From NCBI RefSeq assembly GCF_024168045.1, contig NZ_CP100126.1, positions 2,451,001 through 2,515,000 on the forward strand: a stretch of 64,000 nt of DNA, given 5' to 3'. Positions 41,274-48,614 of this stretch are shown here, in pieces (positions within the stretch are counted from its first letter, which is position 1; the number at the start of each line of letters is the position of its first letter). The notes under the pieces are model-generated. The model was not told where the DNA came from. It saw only the letters and a program-made list of their open reading frames with translations, and did not search any database. The translations under genes were made by a program, and so were the position numbers. The stretch is from Dorea longicatena. Lineage in GTDB: Bacteria > Bacillota > Clostridia > Lachnospirales > Lachnospiraceae.

Positions 41274-42794
41274 TTACATTCCTCCTGTTTTCTTCATGGT
41301 CTCTTTTAAGTTCTCATAGATTTCCAGATAGGTCTCATAATTCTTCTGGTAAATTGCATGTTTTTCCATATCAGGCTCGTGATGGCGAGTCTTTTTCACT
41401 GTAATCTTTACAGCTTCTTCAAAATCTTTATACATTCCGATTCCGACTCCGGCAAGCATAACTGCACCAAGTGTAGTCGCTGTATCGGAAGATGGTACGG
41501 TGATTGGTTTTCCTGTTACGTCACATTTGATCTGTGTCCAAAGAAGAGAGTTTGCAGATCCACCCATTGCAAGCAGTTCTTCCACTTTCGCTCCTGTCTT
41601 TTCTCCGATATCCAGGTTATGCTTTAATGAATATGCTACACCTTCCATTGCCGCACGGATCAGATGTCCTTTGGTCTTACTGAAATCAAGTCCGTAATAT
41701 ACCCCTTTTGCATTCGGATCCCAGATTGGTGAACGCTCCCCGGACATATACGGAAGGAAGATCAGCCCGTCACTTCCTGCCGGCACCTTCTCTGCCAATT
41801 CATTAAACTGAACAAGTGAGGATTTTCCACATTCTTTTGCGATACTTCTCTCATAATCCCCAAGTTCCTTTTCGATCCAGCGCATAACTCCGCCGCCTCC
41901 GACGGTTCCGCCCTGTAAGATCCACTGATTCGGAACTGCATGATAACTCAGGATCAGTCTTGGATCCGCAGCATACTCATCCAGACAGATACTCATTCCA
42001 CCTGCTTGACCGCCCTGTTCCTGTGTCTCTCCCGGATGGATTACTCCGGAACCAAGTGTTCCGCAAGCCGCATCCAGTGCTCCGGCAACAACCGGTGTTC
42101 CTTCTAAAAGTCCGGTCTCTTTTGCAGCTTTTTCACTGACTCCGCCTACGATTTCCGAACATTCGTAAATGTCTGACAGAAAACTTTCCGGTATCCCAAG
42201 CTTCTTACACATCTCCATATTCCATGTACCAGTTCTCATATCAAAGCAGTGGAGACCATATCCTTGAGATTTATCCTGTGAACAGATTCCTGTAAAACGG
42301 TATACAATGAATGCGTTGGACTGTAAGATCTTGTATGTATTCGCATATACCTCCGGCATATTTTCCTTATACCACAGAATCTTTGCTGTAGAATAGGATG
42401 GCTGCATGGAATTTCCTGCCACCTGGAAAATGTTATCTGCACCAATCTCTACATTTAATCTGTCACAGATCGACTGCGCTCTGGTATCCATCCAGATTGG
42501 TGTATTCGTTAATACATTTCCATCTTTATCAATTGGAATAGCCGACCAACTCTGTCCATCCACTCCGATTCCTTTGATTTCTTCCGGCTTAACATTGCCC
42601 TTTTTCAGGACATCTCCAATCGCGCTGCATACCGCACTCCACCATTCATCCGGATTCTGTTCTGCCCATCCCGGATGTGGGTAATACACCTGATAACCAC
42701 CATTTCCGCTGGCGATTACCTCTCCCTGTTTATTAAATACCGCAACCTTGCAGGCACTGGTTCCGATATCAACTCCCAATAATAATTCCCGCAT
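41274..42794 (-). CDS. FGGY-family polyol/ketose kinase
   Basis: A 506-residue kinase: GVDIGTSACKVAVFNKQGEV, GIGVDGQSWSAIPIDKDG, PIWMDTRAQSICDRL, GALDAACGTLGSGVIHPGE, IFLPYMSGERSPIWDPNAKGV and LAMGGSANSLLWTQIKCDV. ATG 42794 follows AAAGGAGG; the longer frame to 42854 overlaps the aldolase and is not used. It ends 2 bp before the dehydrogenase ATG, indicating coupling. Operon context suggests it phosphorylates a hexitol or ketohexose before the GatD-like and PfkB steps. Confidence 0.86.
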   Translation of the reverse strand: MRELLLGVDIGTSACKVAVFNKQGEVIASGNGGYQVYYPHPGWAEQNPDEWWSAVCSAIGDVLKKGNVKPEEIKGIGVDGQSWSAIPIDKDGNVLTNTPIWMDTRAQSICDRLNVEIGADNIFQVAGNSMQPSYSTAKILWYKENMPEVYANTYKILQSNAFIVYRFTGICSQDKSQGYGLHCFDMRTGTWNMEMCKKLGIPESFLSDIYECSEIVGGVSEKAAKETGLLEGTPVVAGALDAACGTLGSGVIHPGETQEQGGQAGGMSICLDEYAADPRLILSYHAVPNQWILQGGTVGGGGVMRWIEKELGDYERSIAKECGKSSLVQFNELAEKVPAGSDGLIFLPYMSGERSPIWDPNAKGVYYGLDFSKTKGHLIRAAMEGVAYSLKHNLDIGEKTGAKVEELLAMGGSANSLLWTQIKCDVTGKPITVPSSDTATTLGAVMLAGVGIGMYKDFEEAVKITVKKTRHHEPDMEKHAIYQKNYETYLEIYENLKETMKKTGGM

Positions 42795-42828
42795 AGGAAC
42801 CTCCTTTTTGTATTCTCCGGATAAAGAA

Positions 42829-43680
42829 TCACTCTGCTTTCCCGTCACACCCACATACTCTCATACGGTTCATAACCAGTTTTTTAACTGCTGCCATACC
42901 AACTTTTCCATATGCCTTTGGATCAAATGTTTCTGGTTTCTCTATGTATAATTTCTTACATGCATCTGTAAATGCCACACGCAGCTCTGTTGCAAAGTTT
43001 ACTTTTGAAATTCCACGGCTTACACAGTCCGCAACATCTTCATCGCTGATTCCGGATGCTCCGTGAAGTACAAGTGGAATTGATACAACTTTTGCGATTT
43101 CAGAAAGACGTTCTTTATCAAGTACAGGCGTTCCCACATAAAATCCATGTGCAGTTCCAATTGCAATTGCCAGCGAATCTACGCCTGTTCTTTCCACGAA
43201 TTCAATTGCCTCATTTACATCTGTATTTGTATCAGCTTCTGCTACCAGATCATCTTCTTTTCCGCCAACTTTTCCAAGTTCGGCTTCTACCGGAATACCT
43301 TTTGCATGTGCCATTTCTACGACTTTTTTGGAAACGGCAATGTTATTTTCAAAATCTTCTTTTGATCCGTCAATCATAACAGATGTATATCCATTTCCGA
43401 TACATTCTTCTGCAAGTTCATAACTGCTGCCGTGATCCAAGTGCATGCATACCGGTACGCTTGCTTTCTCAGCTTCTGCTTTTACAATCGCTGCATATGT
43501 AGCACTTGTTCCGTATTTTACAGTAGAAGGGGTGGTCTGGATCATAACAGGCGCTTTCAATTCTTCTGCTGCTGCAATAATTGCTTTGACCATCTCCATA
43601 TTCTCTGCGTTGAATGCTCCTACTGCATATCCACCTTTCCTTGCTTTTGTTAACATTTCTTTTGAAGTAACTAATGCCAT
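42829..43680 (-). CDS. Class II ketose-1,6-bisphosphate aldolase (GatY/Fba type)
   Basis: A 283-residue zinc aldolase. LVTSKEMLTKARKGGYAVGAFN at the N-terminus, catalytic Asp and zinc His in MHLDHGSS, VMIDGSK, EAELGKVGGKEDD, GTAHGFYVG and LHGASGISDEDV mark the fructose/tagatose-bisphosphate aldolase family. It yields dihydroxyacetone phosphate and glyceraldehyde 3-phosphate. Length and the GTAHGFY loop are close to GatY/KbaY, and the operon has a GatD-like enzyme and a PfkB kinase, favouring tagatose 1,6-bisphosphate. RBS CAGGAGG. Confidence 0.88.
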   Translation of the reverse strand: MALVTSKEMLTKARKGGYAVGAFNAENMEMVKAIIAAAEELKAPVMIQTTPSTVKYGTSATYAAIVKAEAEKASVPVCMHLDHGSSYELAEECIGNGYTSVMIDGSKEDFENNIAVSKKVVEMAHAKGIPVEAELGKVGGKEDDLVAEADTNTDVNEAIEFVERTGVDSLAIAIGTAHGFYVGTPVLDKERLSEIAKVVSIPLVLHGASGISDEDVADCVSRGISKVNFATELRVAFTDACKKLYIEKPETFDPKAYGKVGMAAVKKLVMNRMRVCGCDGKAE

Positions 43681-43747
43681 TTTCTTTATCCTCCTGATAT
43701 TCTTTTAAATTATTTACAGTGTTCATATTAATATAGAAGAAACTTCT

Positions 43748-44515
43748 CTATTTTTCCGAGTATATACATTTAATTCCCTTTTCTTCACAAGATTTCAATA
43801 CTGCCTTCTGTGGTTTTCTGTCTGTGATGATCACATCTATACCTTCTGTGTCCATCACTTTGGCAAATGCAGATTTTTCAAATTTGGTAGAATCGATTGC
43901 CATAATCTTTGTATCGCCACGTTCAATCATCGCCCGTTTGGTTCTTGCAAACTCATCTCCGGTATCATAAAATCCTTCCTCCGGGTCAAATGCTTTGCAG
44001 GATGCGATGGATTTTTCCACTTTATATTCTTTCACTCCTGCGATTGTTGCTGCTCCGATGGCTGCGAGAAATCCTTCTTTTAAACTTCCTCCAAGAGAAA
44101 TCACATTCCAGTCCGTCATATCTGATACCTCTATCAGAACTTCTATAGAATTGGTAACGACTGTAAGATTTCTCTTACTCTTCAGTGCTTTTGCAATGTA
44201 TACGGCAGTGGTACTTGCATCCAGTAAAATGTGTTCTCCGTCTTCTACCATACCGGCTATCAACTCTGCAATTTTCTGTTTTCCTGTTGCATTGCTTTTC
44301 TTTCTGACGTTGAACGGCATCTCCACATTGTTATTCTCATTGAGCACAGCCCCGCCATAACTCTTTGTACATAAACCTTCTTTTTCCAGACGTTCCAGAT
44401 CTCTTCGAATCGTCTCTTCAGATACTTTATATAACTGGCTGAGTTCTCCGACAACAACTTTCTTATCTTCCTGCAGTTTTTCCAATATACCGTTTCGCCT
44501 TTCTATTGCTATCAT
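43748..44515 (-). CDS. DeoR-family transcriptional regulator
   Basis: A 255-residue repressor with DeoR HTH (VVGELSQLYKVSEETIRRDLERLEKEGL) and sugar-phosphate-sensing domain (ILLDASTTAVYIAKAL, VVTNSIEVLIEV, SLGGSLKEGFLA). It is the first gene of the aldolase-FGGY-GatD-PfkB operon. Start choice is uncertain: ATG 44515 is 16 nt from AGGAGG, while a GTG at 44530 is too close to it. A run of TTTGTT repeats right after the inferred transcription start is its likely operator. Confidence 0.87.
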   Translation of the reverse strand: MIAIERRNGILEKLQEDKKVVVGELSQLYKVSEETIRRDLERLEKEGLCTKSYGGAVLNENNNVEMPFNVRKKSNATGKQKIAELIAGMVEDGEHILLDASTTAVYIAKALKSKRNLTVVTNSIEVLIEVSDMTDWNVISLGGSLKEGFLAAIGAATIAGVKEYKVEKSIASCKAFDPEEGFYDTGDEFARTKRAMIERGDTKIMAIDSTKFEKSAFAKVMDTEGIDVIITDRKPQKAVLKSCEEKGIKCIYSEK

Positions 44516-44570
44516 GGCTATCTTTCTCACTCCTCCTTTTACCTGAATTCTTATTCTGTTCTATTGTGGT

Positions 44571-44627
44571 TTTTTGTTTGTTAAATCTTTGTTTTTCTTT
44601 GTTTTATCTTGTTTCTTGTTGTTTTTA
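44571..44627. repeat. Array of TTTGTT/TTGTT direct repeats in the DeoR operon leader
   Basis: On the plus strand at least six TTTGTTT or CTTGTT units occur in 57 bp, with a period near 10-11 bp. DeoR-type regulators such as LacR and FruR bind TGTTT-like direct repeats. The array begins at the inferred transcription start and precedes the DeoR gene. Confidence 0.55.
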
Positions 44628-44632
44628 AGTTG

Positions 44633-44661
44633 ATAATACTAAAAAAGCCACACAATGTCAA
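44633..44661 (-). promoter_or_regulatory. Promoter of the DeoR-aldolase operon, inside a terminator hairpin
   Basis: On the minus strand TTGACA (44656-44661) and TATTAT (44633-44638) are exactly 17 nt apart. The -35 box lies at the loop of the upstream gene's terminator and the spacer covers its 3' arm and T-tract. Confidence 0.8.
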
Positions 44662-44682
44662 TAGCATTGTGTGGCTTTTTCT
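44638..44682. terminator. Terminator of the sorbitol/xylitol dehydrogenase gene
   Basis: A perfect 16-bp stem (44642-44657 and 44665-44680; AAAAAGCCACACAATG and complement) with a 7-nt loop and T-tracts on both strands. Confidence 0.9.
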
Positions 44683-44752
44683 GGTTTTTATATTCTTTTT
44701 TCTTTACACCAATAACTTTCGCATATGAACTGACGTTTTCTGCTGATATGAT

Positions 44753-45814
44753 CTACGCTTCAGCATCCGGATTGATCTGAATCACTGCTTTTACAATATC
44801 TGCTTTATTATTCACGCTGTAATCCATAGCTTTCTGTGCTTCATCTAATGGGAAGATGTCTGTAACGATTCCCTTAAGATTCACTTTTCCGGAAGCAACC
44901 GCATCGATTGCAAGTGGATAAATATGACGATAACGGAATACTGTCTTGAATGTCAGTTCTTTATCCAGTGCAAGACTTACAGGAAGTGTAAGTTCTCCTG
45001 TTTTGCTGTATCCAACCAGAACAATTGTAGATCCCTTCTTCGCAATATGTATAGCCTGTGACGTTGTAATCTGTGTACCTGCTGTCTCGATTACAATATC
45101 TGTTCCAAGACCGCCTGTCAGTTCTCTCACTTTTGCGATCACATCTTCTTTTGCTCCGTTAATGACACCAGTTGCTCCAAGTTCCATTGCTTTTTCCAGA
45201 CGCTTATCCATGATATCAACAACGTATACTTCTGATACACCTCTTGCTTTTAATGCCATCAGTGATACAAGTCCGATACATCCGGCTCCCATAACAACTG
45301 CTTTCTGTCCAAGATGTGCATCGCCCTGGATTGCTGCATGGAATCCAACAGCCAGAGGTTCGATCAAAGCTCCTTCCAATGTGCTTACATTATCTGGCAG
45401 TTTGAAGCAAAGTCCTGCCTCATGTGCTACATACTCCTGAAATACTCCATCAACCGGTGGTGTTGCAAAGAATACAACATCCGGACACAGATTATATTTT
45501 CCTTCCTTACAGAATTCACAGTGTCCGCAGGTTTTTCCCGGTTCCAGTGCAACTCTGTCGCCAACTTTCAGATGTGTTACATCTTCTCCTACTTCTACCA
45601 CAACGCCCCCAGGTTCATGTCCCAGTACAAATGGCGGCTCAACCACATAATCTCCAATTGCCCCTGTCTCATAATAATGAAGATCGGAACCGCAGATTCC
45701 TACATAATCCAGTTTTACTAATACTTCGTCTGCCTTTGGTGTTGGGATATCACGTTCTTCAAAGCCCATTTTCCCAATTCCGTTCATCACTGCAACTTTC
45801 ATTTTTCCATCCAT
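44753..45814 (-). CDS. Sorbitol/xylitol (L-iditol 2-) dehydrogenase
   Basis: A 353-residue MDR dehydrogenase: CGSDLHYYETGAIGDYVVEPPFVLGHEPGGVV (catalytic zinc Cys and His-Glu), EPGKTCGHCEFCKEGKYNLC (structural zinc), QKAVVMGAGCIGLVSLMALKA and an Asp (VVDIMDKR) indicating NAD. This pattern is typical of sorbitol/xylitol dehydrogenase, oxidising C2 of the polyol to fructose or xylulose. ATG 45814 has GGAGG at 9 nt; the longer frame to 45874 overlaps the promoter. It is monocistronic, and its product could feed the xylulokinase at 48.6 kb. Confidence 0.87.
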   Translation of the reverse strand: MDGKMKVAVMNGIGKMGFEERDIPTPKADEVLVKLDYVGICGSDLHYYETGAIGDYVVEPPFVLGHEPGGVVVEVGEDVTHLKVGDRVALEPGKTCGHCEFCKEGKYNLCPDVVFFATPPVDGVFQEYVAHEAGLCFKLPDNVSTLEGALIEPLAVGFHAAIQGDAHLGQKAVVMGAGCIGLVSLMALKARGVSEVYVVDIMDKRLEKAMELGATGVINGAKEDVIAKVRELTGGLGTDIVIETAGTQITTSQAIHIAKKGSTIVLVGYSKTGELTLPVSLALDKELTFKTVFRYRHIYPLAIDAVASGKVNLKGIVTDIFPLDEAQKAMDYSVNNKADIVKAVIQINPDAEA

Positions 45815-45862
45815 GAAACCGTTCCTCCTAGACTTTATTAAATCTTTTAATAATGTACTTAT

Positions 45863-45891
45863 ATTATCATCCACAAGGCTAAAATTGTCAA
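45863..45891 (-). promoter_or_regulatory. Promoter of the sorbitol/xylitol dehydrogenase gene
   Basis: On the minus strand TTGACA (45886-45891) and GATAAT (45863-45868) are 17 nt apart, 49 nt before the ATG. No AATGGTA operator is seen here. Confidence 0.8.
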
Positions 45892-45990
45892 GATAATTTT
45901 GCCGTTTTATTTCTTAGATCGAGGTCTCATATTTCTCCAAAATCATCTATCAAATCCTTTTCTTTTTCATGAACTATATTTGTGAACTCT

Positions 45991-47025
45991 TTATTTTATG
46001 ATTTTCCCTCTGATGAGATAGCTCTCTGCTTTCCAACCGCTTCCGAGTTCTGACTGTTCTTCTAATCTCTGATATATCTTTCTTGCCGACTCTCTAAGAT
46101 TTTGCACACATACCTTTACCGGATAGCGATCCGATCCATCGAAATCATCGATCGTACCGATGATATATTTTTTCTCCTGACTCATCATCTCCCATAAGGA
46201 TTCCGATATTCGCTGTGCAATCTCACCTGCCCCACAGACGATCATCCCCTGTGGCATCTTCTGAATCTCTTCTTTTACTCGTTTTACCGATTCTTCTTCG
46301 ATTTTCCTGTCTCTTCTCCATGGTATTCTTACCACACCGCCATCCGGACAATTCTCCGTAAATGCAGCTTCCCTTTTTCTTACATTACTGATGCTCCGGT
46401 TATCCCATCCCACATACAGATAATTTTCTCCCGGAAATTCTACGCTTTTCAACAGGCTCTTCACGGCATCTACATTGTCCAGAAACACAGCATCTGCATA
46501 CGGCAGTGCATCATCTGCATCAAAAAAGACCATATTCATTCCAATACTCCGCAAACGCAAAAGTTTCTCTCTGTCTACTGTCTGGTCATCCTGCCATACT
46601 ACCACGTTTCTGATATTTCTCGTATACAAACGGTACAGACAATCTTCCAACGTTGCTCTTTCCGGTACCTCTACATATAGTAATAATGTATTTTTTTCCC
46701 ATGCCTGCTTTTGAAATTCTGCAATAAAATTTGCAAAAAAAGGATTCCTCGATGGTGCCGTAAGCGCCACAACATCCAAAGGATTTGCATTTCCATAATT
46801 TTTCAATGTCACCCGTGTTCCATTTCCCACTTCGCGGACAATCAGATTTTCCTTTTCCATAAGCTCCAGTGTTTTTCTCACCGTAATACGGCTCACTTCA
46901 TAGTCTGTAGATAACTGTCTCTCCGATGGAATCTTTTTTCCATCCTTATATATGCCTTCATATATTTTTTCACATAATGCATTCTTCAGATCCAGATATC
47001 TGAGTTCATTCATTTCATTTCCCAT
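45991..47025 (-). CDS. AraR-like regulator (GntR HTH fused to LacI-type ligand domain)
   Basis: A 344-residue repressor. Residues about 8-75 are a GntR winged helix (KKIPSERQLSTDYEVSRITVRKTLELMEKENLI). Residues about 85-335 resemble the periplasmic-binding-protein-like sugar-sensing domain of LacI/AraR. The gene's own promoter is covered by a 25-bp inverted repeat, as expected for autoregulation. The same repeat is found at two sites in the GRE operon, which makes that operon the best candidate target. Effector: a free or phosphorylated sugar or polyol, unknown. Confidence 0.86.
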   Translation of the reverse strand: MGNEMNELRYLDLKNALCEKIYEGIYKDGKKIPSERQLSTDYEVSRITVRKTLELMEKENLIVREVGNGTRVTLKNYGNANPLDVVALTAPSRNPFFANFIAEFQKQAWEKNTLLLYVEVPERATLEDCLYRLYTRNIRNVVVWQDDQTVDREKLLRLRSIGMNMVFFDADDALPYADAVFLDNVDAVKSLLKSVEFPGENYLYVGWDNRSISNVRKREAAFTENCPDGGVVRIPWRRDRKIEEESVKRVKEEIQKMPQGMIVCGAGEIAQRISESLWEMMSQEKKYIIGTIDDFDGSDRYPVKVCVQNLRESARKIYQRLEEQSELGSGWKAESYLIRGKIIK

Positions 47026-47053
47026 ATTCCTGTCTCCATTTCCGTCTCTTCTT

Positions 47054-47088
47054 AATGGTATTATACCAAGATACCATCATATTCTCAA
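47054..47088 (-). promoter_or_regulatory. Promoter with overlapping operator of the AraR-like gene
   Basis: On the minus strand TTGAGA (47083-47088) and TATAAT (47060-47065) are 17 nt apart. The 25-bp inverted repeat AATGGTA-N11-TACCATC (47054-47078) covers the -10 box and spacer in the same register as at 25164-25198. Confidence 0.8.
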
Positions 47089-47101
47089 GAAAGGTTCTAC
47101 A

Positions 47102-47147
47102 TAAAAATTACCCGTCTCACTGATTTTTGTGAAACGGGTAATTTTTA
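47102..47147. terminator. Terminator of uraA
   Basis: TTACCCGT (47108-47115) pairs with ACGGGTAA (47134-47141), extended by TTC/GAG-type pairs, with AAAAATT and AATTTTT flanks usable in both directions. Confidence 0.8.
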
Positions 47148-47171
47148 TATTACACTTTCTTAAAGAATACC

Positions 47172-48431
47172 TTACGCTTTCCGATCATTGGTAAGCTTTA
47201 ATTTATCTAAGATATAGAATATCAGGCTAAGTGCCATGGCAACAACACATGCCAGAACCATTCCTGTTAATGACACGGTTCCGATATTCACAGATATTCC
47301 GGACAGACCGGTTACAAATACAATGGATGTTAGCATCAGGTTTCTGGATCTTCCATAATCTACTCTGGAGTCTACCAGAATACGAAGACCCGATGCTCCG
47401 ATCATACCATATAAAAGGAACGAGATTCCTCCGATAACCGGTCCCGGAATTGTCTGGATCATCATCGACAATTTCCCAACAAATGAACAGATAATAGACA
47501 GGACTGCAGCCCCGCCGATTACACGAACGCTGTATACTTTTGTCACTGCCATAACTCCGATATTTTCTCCATACGTAGTTGTCGGTACTGATCCGATCAG
47601 TCCGGATACCATTGTCGAGAAATTATCCCCGAACAGGGATCTGTGAAGTCCCGGGTCTGTTAACAAATCTCTTCCGATAATTTTGCTTGTTACAACCTGA
47701 TGTCCGATATGCTCGGATGTGATAACCAACAGTACCGGAAGGATCATAAGGATTGCACCCATATCGAACTTTGGCGCCTGAAAATTCGGGATTGCAAACC
47801 ATGAAGCTTCTACTACCTGTGTAAAATCCAGGATTCCGCATGCCAACGCTGTCAGATATCCTGCGACTACTGCAATCAGGATCGGGATAACTGATAAAAA
47901 TCCTCTGAATAAAATATTTCCAAATACCGCAACCCCCAGCGTCACTGCAAATACAAGTACATTCTTTGGATCGATCTTATCCTCCAATAAGCCTGCGTTA
48001 CTTGCGGCAGAACTTGATAATTCCAGTCCGATCAGCGCAACAACCGGCCCCATAGCTGCCGGTGGAAGCACAATATCGATCCACTTCGTTCCACATTTGT
48101 AAATAATAAAGGACAGGATACATCCGCAGAATCCAACTGCTACAAATCCTCCCAGTGCATACGGATACCCCATCTTACTGATCACGACACCAGCTGGTGC
48201 AAGGAATGCAAAGCTGGATCCTAGATACGCCGGTGACTTCGCTTTTGTCACCACGATAAAGATCAGCGTTCCCACACCGTTCATAAAAAGTACGATCGCT
48301 GGATTGATTCCGAATATGAACGGAACCAGCACCGATGCCCCAAACATCGCAAACATATGCTGGATACTAAGTGGCAGCAATAGTTTCAATGGTACTTTTT
48401 CTTCTACCTGGATAATCTTATGACTTTCCAT
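47172..48431 (-). CDS. uraA: Uracil permease (NCS2 family)
   Basis: A 419-residue membrane transporter with about 14 hydrophobic segments. QHMFAMFGASVLVPFIFGINPA, AYLGSSFAFLAPAGVV, LPPAAMGPVVALIGLELS, TSEHIGHQVVTSKIIGRDLLTDPGLHRSLFGD and TTTYGENIGVMAVTKVYS closely follow E. coli UraA, including the Glu in SEHIGH and the GENIG Glu that bind uracil. It imports uracil by proton symport. It is out of place among sugar genes. A hairpin-rich 183-bp leader precedes it. Confidence 0.92.
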   Translation of the reverse strand: MESHKIIQVEEKVPLKLLLPLSIQHMFAMFGASVLVPFIFGINPAIVLFMNGVGTLIFIVVTKAKSPAYLGSSFAFLAPAGVVISKMGYPYALGGFVAVGFCGCILSFIIYKCGTKWIDIVLPPAAMGPVVALIGLELSSSAASNAGLLEDKIDPKNVLVFAVTLGVAVFGNILFRGFLSVIPILIAVVAGYLTALACGILDFTQVVEASWFAIPNFQAPKFDMGAILMILPVLLVITSEHIGHQVVTSKIIGRDLLTDPGLHRSLFGDNFSTMVSGLIGSVPTTTYGENIGVMAVTKVYSVRVIGGAAVLSIICSFVGKLSMMIQTIPGPVIGGISFLLYGMIGASGLRILVDSRVDYGRSRNLMLTSIVFVTGLSGISVNIGTVSLTGMVLACVVAMALSLIFYILDKLKLTNDRKA

Positions 48432-48463
48432 AGTTCATTTTCCTCCTCTTTTTCCTTTGTCTT

Positions 48464-48503
48464 AAAAAAGAGGTATGAGAATTACACATCTCATACCTCT
48501 TTA
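48464..48503 (-). terminator. Terminator or attenuator between xylB and uraA
   Basis: A 13-bp stem AAGAGGTATGAGA/TCTCATACCTCTT (48468-48480 and 48489-48501) is followed on the minus strand by TTTTTT, 34 nt before the uraA ATG. It ends xylB transcripts or acts as an attenuator of uraA. Confidence 0.8.
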
Positions 48504-48508
48504 TCTAA

Positions 48509-48563
48509 GATTTCACTCTTCTGATTATTTTAACATATCCGTTTTATATGCGGAAGTGAAATC
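48509..48563 (-). other. Inverted repeat upstream of the uraA terminator, possible leader structure
   Basis: AGTGAAATC (48555-48563) and GATTTCACT (48509-48517) form a perfect 9-bp stem, with a small inner CATAT/ATATG hairpin. It sits 7 nt before the terminator in transcription order. It does not match a riboswitch class I know. Confidence 0.4.
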
Positions 48564-48614
48564 CTCGTTTTTCATATATGTTTTTATATGACAAAATTCA
48601 TTTTTCTGAAAAAA

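Noticed and set aside
44571..44627. CRISPR-like or microsatellite repeat
   Set aside because: Units are 6-11 bp, imperfect and confined to one promoter leader; there are no spacers.
48509..48563. A known riboswitch class upstream of uraA
   Set aside because: No conserved core of the purine, PRPP, preQ1 or guanidine classes could be matched, so only a structured leader is reported.
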